Shown one piece after another: positions 46,433-59,181 of a stretch of DNA of 64,000 nt. The stretch spans positions 868,001 through 932,000 of the forward strand of contig CP114118.1 in assembly GCA_029959195.1 (NCBI GenBank). Direction: 5' to 3'. Below the pieces are notes generated by a model, which worked only from the letters and a program-made list of their open reading frames with translations, made no database searches and was not told the DNA's origin. Origin of the DNA: Dictyophora rubrovolvata (Eukaryota; Basidiomycota; Agaricomycetes; Phallales; Phallaceae). The position numbers were made by a program, and so were the translations under genes. Every line of letters starts with the position of its first letter. Position 1 is the stretch's first letter.

Positions 46433-47348
46433 TTATATCCTTTTAGACATGATAATGTATTTTTCGTCGTCAGGAGAAATTTCGTCTTCGGTGAATCTAG
46501 TATGCCGTGTGGGTGAGCAATCGAGTCGTTCCGAGGGAAAGCCAAGTCTCCTACCCCTCTCGTTGATAAAAACATATTGCTCGATGGTTTTCTACTTTAA
46601 ATAAGTCGTCTTCGTTAAGTGACATTGAGTTTAGGATGCGCACCTGAGAATACAGTTAACATAACCTTTTTCATATGCCAGGCATTCGCGAGCTTGACCA
46701 AACCGCTGACTAGGATGGCTCCAAGGCCGTTGCCTTGATACCTCGGATCTACTTGGACCTCATAACTATAGCAAAATAGTTGCAATCAAATCAAAACCGT
46801 ATAGTTTTTCTCTCACCAATATAATACATCCTGCGGTCGGCCCTCTGCATCGTCTTCTTGCTCGAACCGAAACATAGCAAAAGCGACCAAACCAGTAAAG
46901 TCGCCTCCTTCCGGGTAAATGACAATGAACCGAGAACTTTGGTGAAATAATTCAAGCCGCTTTTCAGAAGGGTTCCATGGAAAAACGCCCGTGGACTTGT
47001 ACCTAGAAGGAGTCTAGCGGCTGAAGGGAAACGGAGTATGATAACAACCTATCTCTCACAGTGACTCCATGTTTATTCTGAACAACTCCCAAATAGCTTC
47101 CTTGACTTTGAGAGATATTTCCAAAGATGTTATGATATTGACCGCATAGCTAAAAGCGTCTGAGAATATAAAATTAGAAGTTCAGTTGAGCTTACTTCGA
47201 GTCATTGATTTTGATCGACTTTTGGGTCGTTGACAATGTCTTAAAAAGGACAGTCGCTGAAGCCTAAAATAAAATAAAATCAATTCTACAAATAAAAAGC
47301 GTGGAAGAACAACACCTTATTTGCTTTTTGTAAGGGATTGACAGGCAT
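46433..47348 (-). CDS. NAA40: N-alpha-acetyltransferase 40 (NatD)
   Basis: GNAT enzyme that in yeast and animals acetylates the N-termini of histones H4 and H2A. Exons join to give QKANK-ASATVLFKTLSTTQK, YKSTGVFPWNPSEKRLELFH, SSRFIVIYPEGGDFTGLVAF, AMFRFEQEDD, DVLYW-YEVQVDPRYQGNGLG (acetyl-CoA loop RYQGNGLG), KLANAWHMKKVMLTVFS-VEN, HRAICFYQREG-FTEDEISPD and EKYIIMSKRI. The FY---GF--DEISP ending is typical of Naa40. The start at 47348 (MPVNPLQKANK) is the only in-frame ATG before a stop; the frame is open further upstream without ATG, so an upstream exon is possible. Confidence 0.85.
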
Positions 47349-47444
47349 AGGTGGGTATAATAGCTCGACCCGGTCTTTATCTTTGAACTCCGATGACGTC
47401 CACGCCCGAGTCTCTTTCAACACAACCAGCTCGATGACGACCTG

Positions 47445-48404
47445 ATGTCCATTGCGCGACGACTCCGGACATTTATAGAACAAAATCTTCTGTTTACATT
47501 TCTCTTATTCAGTTCTGGCGTCTTCACATTCATAGGCGGTTATGCCCTTTTTTCGGAAGCACAGGTTAGGAGTGCTTTACCGTTGCAACGAAATTGGAGA
47601 CCATGGTTTATCCTAGGATGTTATGCTGCGCTGGTTAGTCCGGGATAATATTGTATTTCGCTGCGATCGTTAACTTTTCTAGGGTACGACCACCGTTGTG
47701 ATAACAGGTCGTCGGGCTAGAATTATGACACTTCGGCTCAAACGCATCTCGACCCAGACAAGTGAAAAAATACCCATAGTAATTTCGTATTTTGTCTTGA
47801 AAATCAATGTACTGATCCTTGACATTCTCATAGGTAGTACACGAATATATCCAGGACGAGTTTTGGCGAACAGCTGCAATAACATATCTATCCCAACCAA
47901 AAGGAAGCAAGCAGCGCGGCTGGGGCCAACCCGGTATGTAATTATGTAGGTCATACTCTCCACACTGAATTTACATTTCCTCAGGAAGTACATATGACAG
48001 CATGAACTTTAGACGAACCATTCTCGATACGGTGCCTGTTGTTGGTCAGTCTAATCTCGCATAAAACAGGTTTCCAGCATTTCTCAATAAATTTTAGATG
48101 CTCAAGCCAGAATTGTTTTACCCCATTTACCTGTTCTCCGACCCCATGTTCGAATGTCTCATCACCTGCGAATTCTTACGGCCTTAATACCAGCCGACAA
48201 TCCTTGTCTGAAGATTTATGATTCTGCTGTTCAGAAAGCTCGTTATTCAGAGTATGAGCCTACGGAAACCGAATTCGAATTGGGGATGAGAGCTTATCAA
48301 GATATCATTTATATGTGAGTACAAAGTTACTGATGGTGAAGGACAAACCCGCTTATTGTCTTAGACTCTCGGAATTCAAAGACGATATGACTGTGGGAAC
48401 CTAG
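47445..48404 (+). CDS. DLT1: DLT1-like protein (defect at low temperature protein 1 family)
   Basis: Fungal membrane protein family; yeast dlt1 mutants grow poorly in the cold, biochemical role unknown. Start MSIARRLRTFIEQN. Two N-terminal spans: LLFTFLLFSSGVFTFIGGYA and WFILGCYAAL-GTTTVVI. After introns: VVHEYIQDEFWRTAAITYLS, GSKQRGWGQP-GSTYDSMNFR, RTILDTVPVV-DAQARIVLPH, LPVLRPHVRMSHHLRILTAL, KIYDSAVQKARYSEYEPTET, EFELGMRAYQDIIY-ILSEFK. The Q--GWG-PG, FRR-ILDT-P--D--AR, P-LRPH-RM-HH-R and YDSA-Q-AR---EPTE-EF blocks follow my memory of Dlt1. Divergent from NAA40 with 96 bases between starts. Confidence 0.65.
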
Positions 48405-48781
48405 TTGGTGCTTGCATATCACGTTAGCTATGATTATACGCTGGATCACAACACGTAACAGCTAATGGACTAAATTAGGTTTATAGGACCATTCAACCCA
48501 AGGTTATAAATATATTCCATTTGGACACTAGTTGAGGGAACACGGCAGGCAATTCGAGGTGGTGTAGATTTAGATCTGATTATGGAGGAGAAAGGGACCT
48601 TCAGTTCGAACCTGATATGTTGATCCTGATGGCTGGGAAGAGTTTATTGCGTAGCGCATCAATGTCATTGAGTCGCGAAATGGTATATTTGTTGCTCCAG
48701 TTCTTATCATGTCTTTGTGAAGTGTAAGGGCTGAACATCTGACAATGCGTGACGTAACGCGTCTCTGATCGAACCATCACG
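48405..48781. other. Intergenic, DLT1 3' flank and WRAP73 promoter
   Basis: 377 bases between tandem genes. Nothing specific was recognised. Confidence 0.45.
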
Positions 48782-50678
48782 ATGTCTAACGCGACTTTGG
48801 GTTATGATTTTACAGAAATTTACAACCAAACACAAAATCAAGTTCTATTTAGTCCTGGCACACAATTCATTCTCACTGCTGTTCAAGATCGCTTGATCAT
48901 CCGACGAACGGATACCTTTCAAATAGCTAGAACGTGGCATCTTGACAACACCCCATCCGAATCAACGACCATTCTTGGCACCTCCAGCAAACAAGCTTCA
49001 AAATCCAAAAGGACCATTGAGTCTGAGGGATGGATTAGCCATATAGGCTGGTCTGCCGACTCGGAATACATTCTCGCTGCCTGTACTAAACGAGGAGTAG
49101 TTCATGTTCTCAAAATGCGAGATGATACTTGGCATGCTAAAATCGAGGCAGGTGTAGAGGGCTTAGTAAAAGCTGAGTGGGCTCCTGACGGACGGCACAT
49201 ATTGTGCTTTTCCGATTGGGGTGTAAGAGCACTTCCGATCTTACTTGATTTTCATATTGATCGTGGTAAATAGCTTCGTACCACAATCTGGTCTCTAGTC
49301 AACGGTGTAGCAACATACATTCAGTTCCCTAAATTCACAGATAGAGGGTATTGCTTTAGAAAAGACGGGCGTTACCTAGTTCTCGCTGAGCGGCACAAGT
49401 CAAAAGATACGTTAGGAGTCTATGACGCATCTCAATCCTACAAACTTATTCGAGTAGATGTCTTCTTTGGCGTAGAATATTGATAGCTGCTGATTCAAAT
49501 TTCAGCACGTCCCTCTTCCCTCAATATCTCTTGCGTCCCTATCTCTTTCTCCTACAGGAAACCATGTTGCCGTTTGGGAAAATCCGCTAGAGGTTCTGTC
49601 GATTATGCTTTTTATTTTTTTTATAAAAAGTGACTCAACGATTGCCATTAGTACAAACTTTATATTTTATCACTTCCTGGTCATTTATTAGCTACGTTTA
49701 CCCCAGAGGAAGATCCAGGATTGGGTATTCGCTCGGTAAGTTGGCATCCAGCCGGTACATATCTTGCTGTTGGGGGATATGATGATAAAGTATGTGAACT
49801 TGTTTTCCATCTACATAGATTTCAACAATGATGTAATGGTTTAGATATATATCCTCAGTTCCCTGAGTTGGACTTTAGTTAAAGTTTTGGAATTAAGTGG
49901 TCGAATACCCGCCAATATTGTGAAATGGACTTTCCCTCCTCACTCAAAACGACATTCATTCATTTGAAAACATACTTTTAGAACACATATCGTGAACCAG
50001 CAGGATGGCTTGAGAATGGTCCTAAATATGCATTTCAGCCTTGTAAGTGTTCAGCTGAGTCGTTTCAAAATTCACATATAATATGGCCTTGCAGACGAAA
50101 GGATAGAAGGTCCGAGTACATTATCCTTAACTCGACCAAATCCTGAGAAAGCAGACCCGAAAAGCGGACCGCTGCAGTTGGATTGGAATATCGATGGGAC
50201 CTTTTTAATGGCCCGTTTCGGTAGGCGTTCCAAAATTTGAGGACTCCATTCGACTGGTATATTGACTAATTCCACGAGAAAATGCACCTACGAGCGTTCA
50301 CATATTTTCGTTCCCTTTGCCATCTGAACCTTTTGAACCTCGCCTACGATCGGTATTATTGCATACTCAATCAGTCCTTCACGCACGCTGGAATCCTGTT
50401 CAATCAGGAAGCCTGCTCTTGTGTTGCGGAACTGGAGCCGTTTATACTTGGCATGCACATTGGGAAAGCGCGGAAAAGAGACATGTGGAGTTGGCGGAAT
50501 GTGTAGCTATACCAACAGGTACGATGGAATGTCCGGGGTAGAAGCATCTTTCTCTGAGCATTATACTGTAGAAAAATTCGATGTACGGAATTTGAGATGG
50601 AGCGCGGACGGGAAAAGTCTTATTTTATATGATCAATCGGCCTTCTGCTGTGCTTTTGAAGTGGCGGAAACCACCTAA
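48782..50678 (+). CDS. WRAP73: WD40 protein WRAP73/WDR8
   Basis: Seven-bladed-type WD protein; the fission yeast orthologue works with Msd1 and Pkl1 to anchor microtubule minus ends at the spindle pole. Start MSNATLGYDFTEIYNQTQNQ. Family landmarks across nine or so exons: VLFSPGTQFILTAVQDRLII, HIGWSADSEYILAACTKRGV, DDTWHAKIEAGVEGLVKAEW, APDGRHILCFSDWG-LRTTIW, FRKDGRYLVLAERHKSKDTL, LSPTGNHVAVWENPLE-YKLY, ILSLPGHLLATFTPEEDPGL, GIRSVSWHPAGTYLAVGGYD, DKIYILSSLSWTLVKVLEL, NTYREPAGW. The C-terminal propeller half has QLDWNIDGTFLMARF and VLHARWNPVQSGSLLLCCGT. The first long exon looks terminated at 49273 only because an intron is being read through. Intact. Confidence 0.9.
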
Positions 50679-51279
50679 AAGCCCCAAAGTGTTTTCTCTG
50701 ACGGATAGGAAGAATGATCTAAAACCCATGATCAAACCCCGATGATGTACTCTGCGATTAATGTGTCTTCCACGCTGGGCAAGGAAAGGCGATGTATGTA
50801 TCATAAGTTGCGGTTGATTGATGAAGAAATTACAGCTAGATCTGTCCGAAGTTTCGTCGCCCCACAGGTGTGGGGTCCGTTGCCAAAACCATTGGTGAAT
50901 TATGTTGTCTTATAGCTACTTGATAATAGTAATATATGTAAATTAAGAACTATGACCTCAAAAATTCAGTTTTTCTATGCTCTTCACGCTATTAGCCGAC
51001 GCGCACCGTTGCCGAGTGTCAAATTCAAAATCGACTGTTTGGGACGCGCACTTATTAGTCGACTCGGAGCCGCGCTGGGGATTTGCCCCAGCAAAATCAG
51101 ACGACCTCCAAACCTTCCGTTTAAAAAACTTCTTCCTTTCAATGCCCAATAAAGACCAACTGCTCTTTGTTTTCTCTTTTATCGGAACACTTTCTTCGCT
51201 CATTCTTGGATCTCGCTTGCTAATCTCATATTTGAGACCTCAAGACCCTGACCCCGATTCGTGGACCAGTCTTTTCCTC
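50679..51279. other. Intergenic, WRAP73 3' flank and CBR1 promoter/5' region
   Basis: About 600 bases. The frame of CBR1 is open upstream to 50977, with additional in-frame ATGs (50977, 51142), so part may be coding. No other gene was seen. Confidence 0.45.
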
Positions 51280-52423
<1,144 letters not shown>

Positions 52424-52510
52424 AATTTTAGATTATATCACCATTTCAATGGCGGTTTAAAAGATAAATTACTAGCTTTGAATATATTTAAATGTCTCAT
52501 CCAATGATAA

Positions 52511-55505
52511 TTAGTGTCCAGCAGATAGCAGCCTGCTGCTTTTCACGGGTTCATGAATAACGACATCCATGACAGATCTGTAAAACATAGTCATAATCAA
52601 TCTAAATGAACGACGGCGTCTCAAATGCTCCAAAAGCTCACTTTAAGTTTTTAGAATATCCAGTCTCAACGTCTGTCAAAGTGAGCGAAGAGATGGAATG
52701 CACGCCAGCCCGCAAAGCGAAAAACTGCATTGTAACAGATTGGCATGTATGAGGACGTAATGGGCTGGAAAAACGATAAGCGAATAAAAAATAAAAATTG
52801 AGCCAACAATTACTTACCCAACACGGATTCGATTTTCTAAAGGAATCAAACCTACGGGTTCGCTCAAATCTAAATCCGCATTCATCCCTGCTGGCATCGA
52901 CGAACGGCGTTTCTGTCTTCCACTCCCATAATGACCAACTTCCAAACGTCTCGTCCGTTCGCTCCTATTGAACACAAATATCTCCAGCGAAAAAACATCA
53001 AAAGGATAAATCGTATCTGAGAAGTTACTAATCCCAGACCGAAGTAACCCCACAGATACAACGATGGGTAAATTTCTTGCTTCGCTAGTAAAAACATCCT
53101 TGGGTGGTGCATATGTTTGTGGAGTAACAAGCGTCGTCAAGTTTCCTTCTCGACGAGATTCAACGAAATGGCTGGTACTGGCCCGGAAATTTGCTATAGG
53201 ACTTTGTGATGCGAGAGGAGCATTAGGAAAGACATCGGGAGGGTATGATGGATAAGCCGGTGTCATTGGAGGGTATTCATTTTCGGAACTCGTCGGACTA
53301 GGTAAAGGGGATGGTATATTAGTGATCGCAGTCGTACTGGGAACCCGTGAATGTTTTTTCACAAAAGTATTCGTATTCGGAGGAGTCGCTCTTCCATTTA
53401 ACTTCACTTCTGAAGCGGAGGCGGGACTATGGATATTGATTGATGTACTTAGGATGGACGTTGAGTTTCGATGTGGTTGCGAACCTAATTTGAAAGATCG
53501 AGGTAAAGAAGGTGCGGCTTCGCCGATCGTGTGCCGTTTGTCAAGACCAGGCCTTCGATCCAGTAGACGCTTCGCAAACGATTCTACAGCAGGAAAAGGT
53601 GTCGCCGGTGTGGGTAATGCGTCTTGCGGTTCATGAGGGTCAGCAACCTGATCTGGTTGATTGGATAAGTCAAGGACGCAATTCCACCGAGATCGAAAAG
53701 TCTGGGCGTTATATCGAACATGCGGAGGTTTCTTTTGGTTAACACCATTAATATTAGTATTACTGTTGTTATTATTAAGATCGTCGGAGGGTAACATCAT
53801 ATCAAACGGTCGACCGTGCACGGTGATCGCGACAGGTCGTTGGAAATCCAATTGAACGGCTGGATGAGACCCACCTCCAGCTTCCGAGCGTAATGTGTCC
53901 GCAATATCATCAACATCTGATTGACGCCAAAATCGAATTGCGTAGAGAAGGTTATACTGGTCAGCGGGGCCAATTGGAAGGGGAAATATGGGCTTCGAAT
54001 TTTGAATACCATCTCGATCCTCCCAACGAAGGAGATACGAAGTCGCTCCTTCTCCTCCGACGGAGACTTCAACATCTTCTATCGAGAAACCAGACGATTT
54101 CGAATTGTCAGTTGTATCCCCATATACCAACTCCACGGACAGCACGATCGTCCGTTCTTCCGCACCGGCCGCTCGTCGTTCTTCTTCGTTTTCCTGCGTT
54201 TCGGGTATTATTACATATGGCACAGAAACCGACTTCATCCGTATTTGAAAACCAGAGAAGGTATGTAAAACTTTCAAAAACGATTTACGGAGAATCGGAG
54301 TAGTGCTTTGGGTATTTGCGATGGCTGCGGGTGACGTCAAGGGATGGACCATTGGTGTTGCAGGTGGTAAGGAGAAAGCTGCTCGGCGAAATGAAGAAGA
54401 AAATCTTGAAGTTGGAAATTCGATTGCACCCTCAGAGTCGTCAAGTAATTTGATATGTCCTATACGAAGAATTGTGATTAGAAAAAAAAAGGGGGGGGGG
54501 GATCTTTGGTCCATAACACGGGGGTTTACTGGTCTCACCAACATTCAAGCCGTCAAGAAGATTGGCTTCTTGTAATCCATGCAATTTCCCATTCGGAGAC
54601 GCATATGGATCCCCAATGATAGTCGTGTTGGAAAGATTCGAGTTACGCGACTGAACGTCCCCAAAACGTAACGTATCTAATAACATTTTCCGATCCGGTG
54701 TTATAGCCAAAGCTTTTTCACGTAGAGTTGTTGAAGCAGTCAAACTCAACAGCGGGTCGAGAAAAGTCGTACGAAGGAAAGCTTGTTTACTTGTTTAAGA
54801 AAAATAAGCCCCTAAAGAAAAGAGTGACAGGACCTTACCAATTCCTAACGTCATGCGGTAGATGGCAATCCATCGCTTACTAGAAGCAGACCAAAACAAG
54901 GCAAAGTTCCTGCCTGGAGGCTCATCTCGCGCGGTATCGCCCCAAACATACGATTCCAAAATTGTACCCTCGGTTGATGTCGCTTTAACATACGACTTGT
55001 CAGCTTCCCCGGAATGTGGAGTAGGGTTTGGAGTGTTTGGGGGAAATATCGACAGTCCGGGTGATTTTTGGTGTGATTGGTGTGATTGTGTTCGAGGAGG
55101 AGGAAGCTGAAGGCTTAGACCAGCATTTCGAATGGTATGTCGTTGCGTCGACGGGTATGCGCTTGAAGGTATATATTTAGCATCTAATGTTATTTGTAAA
55201 TGCAATAGGAAAGAGGCTAATTCTCGGGGAGGTGACTTGGAAGACGGTGGTTCGTCGTTTACAGGAGGTATTTTGACACAAAAGAAGAATACCAAACGTT
55301 CGTCTGAGAAAATTGCATAAAATCGGCCAATTTTCACCACGTTGATGGAATGACACTCACCGAAGTATGCTAATGTCCTTTGGCCGTCCCCTGCACTTAC
55401 GGAGTGCAACCAATCTTCGCCGGCTTCATCTGGGATGTCGTAGATTTCTCTCGGAACAATAACATCGAGTTCAGTGGATTTGAATAGTTCTTCTGAAGAT
55501 ATCAT
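52511..55505 (-). CDS. TRS65: TRAPP II complex subunit, Trs65 type
   Basis: Accessory subunit of the Rab GEF TRAPP II acting at the trans-Golgi. Start MISSEELFKSTELDVIVPRE. Exons then give DERLVFFFCVKIPPVNDEPP, LQITLDAKYIPS, ILESYVWGDTARDEPPGRNF, a middle exon ending GLNVGET, HIKLLDDSEGAIEFPTSRF, then FSGFQIRMKSVSVPYVIIPE. The C-terminal Ig-like domain is the clearest: DTIYPFDVFSLEIFVFNRSE, VGLIPLENRIRVG joined to PLRPHTCQSVTMQFFALRAG, VHSISSLTLTDVETGYSKNL, SVMDVVIHEP. The (I/V)PL-N-(V/I)R-GPL-P and GVH-I--L-LTD--TG patterns are typical of Trs65. The long middle is Ser/Pro-rich. One intron holds a C11/T9 tract (54482-54501). Confidence 0.8.
54482..54501. repeat. Homopolymer pair A9-G11 inside a TRS65 intron
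   Basis: Nine A followed by eleven G on the plus strand, i.e. C11 T9 in the transcript just before the branch-like TTCTAATC and the TATAG acceptor. It works as an extreme pyrimidine tract and is a likely sequencing-length error spot, but it lies outside coding DNA. Confidence 0.9.
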
Positions 55506-56092
55506 ATTAATTGAGCCTTTTCAAAAGGAAATGTCATAAAGTAAGAGTCAACCAGTTTACAAAGTATAAGTAACAGTGAAGTTCAGGGCTGCCTGCTGAT
55601 GTAAGTGCGTGCGTGGTCTCCATCAACGTTTAGGCGCTCTGGGGGCCGAATGCTGGACGTCGTCTGGACACTTACAACTTCGAGTTGGACGGTGCTTATG
55701 ACATTTTATTACATTTTGTACAGACTTGAAGAGGACATCGATCTCTACAGGAAATGTTACCCGCAGAAGATTTATTTATGAAGCTGTTATTCGGATATCC
55801 AATTAATTAGAATTTGAGAGCCTGAGCTTCAAGTTTGTCTTTCAAGTTTGCATGGCCTCCCAGAACTACTCCGAGAACCATCAGACAACAGGTTAGACAA
55901 AACTGGATGGACGAGAGTGGAAATTTCACAACGCCTTCCGCGAATGCAAGCACTAACGAGTAGCCAATCCTGTCGTTCCGATTGATCTAATCGTCTCGTT
56001 TCATCCTCAAACTCTCATGGTCGCATCTACTTGCATTACTTTCCTTCTCTCAAAGCCATGAATCCTATTTATCTATAGTGTCTATGAAAATG
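55506..56092. other. Intergenic, TRS65 promoter and transporter 3' flank
   Basis: 587 bases between tandem minus-strand genes; nothing specific was recognised. Confidence 0.45.
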
Positions 56093-58443
56093 CTACATGA
56101 AAGCCGCAACAGTGCCCCATATCGTGAACACAACCGATACGCCCAATAAAAACGCATCAAACGCTCCGCACGATCCCTGAATGGCTATCTTAGCACTCAA
56201 AGGACCGATAACACAAAGAACAAAAGAAGAAAAAGAACCAAGAAAAGCCATCATCGTAGAGAATTCTGGGACGAGGATCGACACGCCAACTGAGAGTAAC
56301 AGTAACATCGTTCTTTCAATCACAAGAGGGATAGGATGTCTACTTGTTCGTAGCGAGGTCTCGAGAACTCCTGCCGACCTTTCACTTGGCGAAGCTGGAC
56401 GTCCGTTTTCATGGAGCCAAACGCGGGAACGTGGTTTGTCCAGCCCCAACCAAATTTCAAGTGTCAAGCTAAGCTATATATTTAAAGCCCCAAATTAGCA
56501 GATTTTACTCAATGCAAAAGACGTTATCGCTCACAGGTCTCGCGTTAAGAGGGTATTTTGTCCTAGTAATTATGGATAAAACTAAGTACGATTCTCTTTA
56601 CTTGAATTTGAGTAATTGTACTTACAGAGGGGCAATCACCATCATCCACACAGTCAATTGATTAAGGAACCGATTGTACTCTGGTATATCAAGAATGTTT
56701 CTAGTAATCTTTTGAGAGCTGAGTGATCACAGTAGCTGTTTTTTTTTCAATATGGTTTACTCACCTCTTCGCTAACCGAATCACCAAACATAAGATAACC
56801 AGCAGCCCCAATTATACCGTATATCAACGTCGCGATTCCCTATAAAATGACAGTCACTCAGTTATTTGACTTGACTGATGACCCAGGTGAATCAAGGCCT
56901 ACAAATGATCGGTTGATCATCTCGTCGAACTGGGAAGGATCTTGCATGTCTCGCACAAGACTGGGTATAACTGCATGCCCTCCAAACTGTCCAAGAAGAA
57001 TTCAGTTTTATGACCGATGATTTAGAAGAGGAGGAGATACGCACGCCCGCCATGAATAACCCAAAAGCCACACCAACTTTCCTTGGATCCGAAACGTATA
57101 GAACAGTCTCGGCAGGCTGCCAGAGACTTCCGGGAGTATCGAGTTTAGAGAATCCATCTATCATAATGCAGCACACTATCAGAATTGTCGAGATAATTCC
57201 TAAAACAGAAGCATATGCCAAGACTGAAAGAGGTAAAAACATTGTTGGTATCAAGCTTTGATAAAATTTAGTGGATGTCTACTACCATGCTATAATGATA
57301 ATAACAATGTTTTTCACGTACAGTGCAATAGCCATGAGTTTATACTGATTGGAGGTGAATGCTGGAATAATGAGGTGAAGAGAATCTCCATACAAGGTTA
57401 ATAGTACAATGCTGTTAGACGATTAGAGCAAGTAGAGCGGACATTCCACCATAAAGATACTTGCCTAACGGAAAAGAGCTCTAGACAAAATAATGCGCCA
57501 GTTAAAACAGTAGATTTTTTGCCAAATGCTTTCAGTCCGATATCTGCATATGTACGAAGACTAGGGTCTTCTCTAATAAACTGCGCGAGAATTTTAGCGC
57601 TGTTAAGGCTGGCGTTTGAGGGTGCATATATACAAGAAGTGAAAGAGTAAAAACTCACGTATAGCATGTCATAAATCCGTAAAGCGTTATAAGAATTGTG
57701 CCGGTAATCCAGCCAGCATATGCAAAAGCCAAAGGCTCACTAAGCATACCAATGCCTAACAGAATAGCTGTAGAATTGAACAGCTATTCAAAGCAAATTC
57801 AAAAGGGTCTACTTATATGAAAACAACGACGGCGATACTGTTTTACGTACAGTTTGTCTATATGTGCTGTTTCCCGGCTGGGAATAATATTTCGGCTGCT
57901 TCGACACAATGGACCGGGTAGAGTTCTTCCGCGTTAACACTGAGTGGCTTTGTTGATGGGTCGGAAGACGTAAACTCGCCCGCGAAGTCTGTTTTCTCGT
58001 CAATAGTGGTGTGTGTTCGGTTTCGACCCCTGCCAATGGTCTCTCTGCATTGGTGGCTGAGATGAGAGGTTGAAGGTTTTCATCCCATAAAGGGTCTGTG
58101 TAGTCGTGGTCGACAAGTTGTCGCGGTGTCGGCACATCATCACCATCTTCTTCCTCTGAAGAAACCGTTTCATCCTGGACGCGGCCCTGCGAGCCATATG
58201 CATGATCCTCTTCGTCATAATGCCAATGCTCAGGAAACGCATGCTGTGTGGTGATAATTGAACTGCTCAGAAAGGTTTGAGACCTGCGGTCTTCCAAAAG
58301 ATAGCAAAATCACAGTCAGACAAAAAAACGGCGTTAAAACTTTGATGAGAGAAATTGCACTTACATGATGATACGACATCGCTCAGTGCCGAGGACGAGA
58401 ATGAACTCGATAGCTGGTTGTCGTCGAAAAGTGCCTCGGCCAT
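56093..58443 (-). CDS. Vacuolar amino-acid transporter, AVT/AAAP family
   Basis: Predicted proton-coupled amino-acid carrier of the vacuole. Start MAEALFDDNQLSSSFSSSAL. The N-terminal roughly 180 residues are acidic and Ser/Thr-rich cytosolic tail (SSEEEDGDDVPTPRQLVDHD). The transporter core begins at LFNSTAILLGIGMLSEPLAF with AYAGWITGTILITLYGFMTC, then SAKILAQFIREDPSLRTYAD, IGLKAFGKKSTVLTGALFCL, SIVLLTLYGDSL, LSVLAYASVLGIISTILIVC, VGVAFGLFMAGFGGHAVIPS, LVRDMQDPSQFDEMINRSF, GIATLIYGIIGAAGYLMFGD, LNQLTVWMMVIAPLSKYAL and a hydrophobic C-terminus (LLSVGVSILVPEFSTMMAFL). The N-tail plus GxGMLSxPLA and FGGHAVxP-LxRDM motifs place it with Avt1-type exchangers. Intact once many short introns are removed. 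Confidence 0.9.
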
Positions 58444-59181
58444 GGTATGTGCGGAAAGGAACACTCCAACTTGTCAGTGGAGCCCCTTTTAATAATTTTT
58501 AATAATTTTAGATCCGGACTCGTAGATCCGTACGGTCTGACATGGTCCGGAGGGGTTGACTCCCTGCAGGATCAGTCAGCGGATGCCTTCCGGCAACGTT
58601 CGAGCCCTCTCGCTCTTTCTTAACGCGGTCTATCATATATCATATACCAGGGTCTATCTCTTTTACTAGGTCCATCGTAAAACGCGTTTGGTCACGATTA
58701 ACTATGAATATCTTGGGGCCGAGTCTTTCTTATGCTCTTGAAACTCTCGTACTGCCAGCATTATTAACTACGGACGTGTTTGAAGTTCTTACACTACGCC
58801 TGCTTGCTAGTTTTTTCGCCAAGTGACAGTGGATATTACTGTCTATCGTTTGCCTTTTGAGAAACATTCGCTGGACGCGAACAGCGGTTGAGATACCTAA
58901 GTCAAGGTGTTACATATACAATATACTGTTACATGATGTATGTATTATGATTATTGATATGCACGTATGTATGTATTTATGATACTTGCCAAAGCGATTA
59001 ACAACTATGAAATATATGGATCTACAATAATAACATGTGTCCGAAAAAGCAAGACGCGAAGGCTACTACTTTCCACTAAAATATCAACATGGTAAATGAA
59101 GTCGAAAACACATGTTACAAATTTCCACCCCACCACCAAAAAAAAAGCAAAAAGTCTAAAAAGTCATGATCATGGTCATGG
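58444..59181. other. Intergenic, transporter promoter and ITC1 3' flank
   Basis: About 740 bases. It contains ATGTATGT-type short tandem words near 58936-58978 and an AATAATTTTTAATAATTTT stretch near 58490-58510. No gene was supported. Confidence 0.5.

Noticed and set aside
47349-47483. Longer NAA40 N-terminus starting near 47483
   Set aside because: No ATG exists in that frame; it would need a TTG start and would overlap the DLT1-like start codon. Kept only as a possible upstream exon.
49216-49330. Apparent early stop in WRAP73 suggesting a pseudogene
   Set aside because: A GTAAGA donor at the end of SDWG and an ATAG acceptor restore LRTTIWSLVNGV in frame; the later blades are all present.
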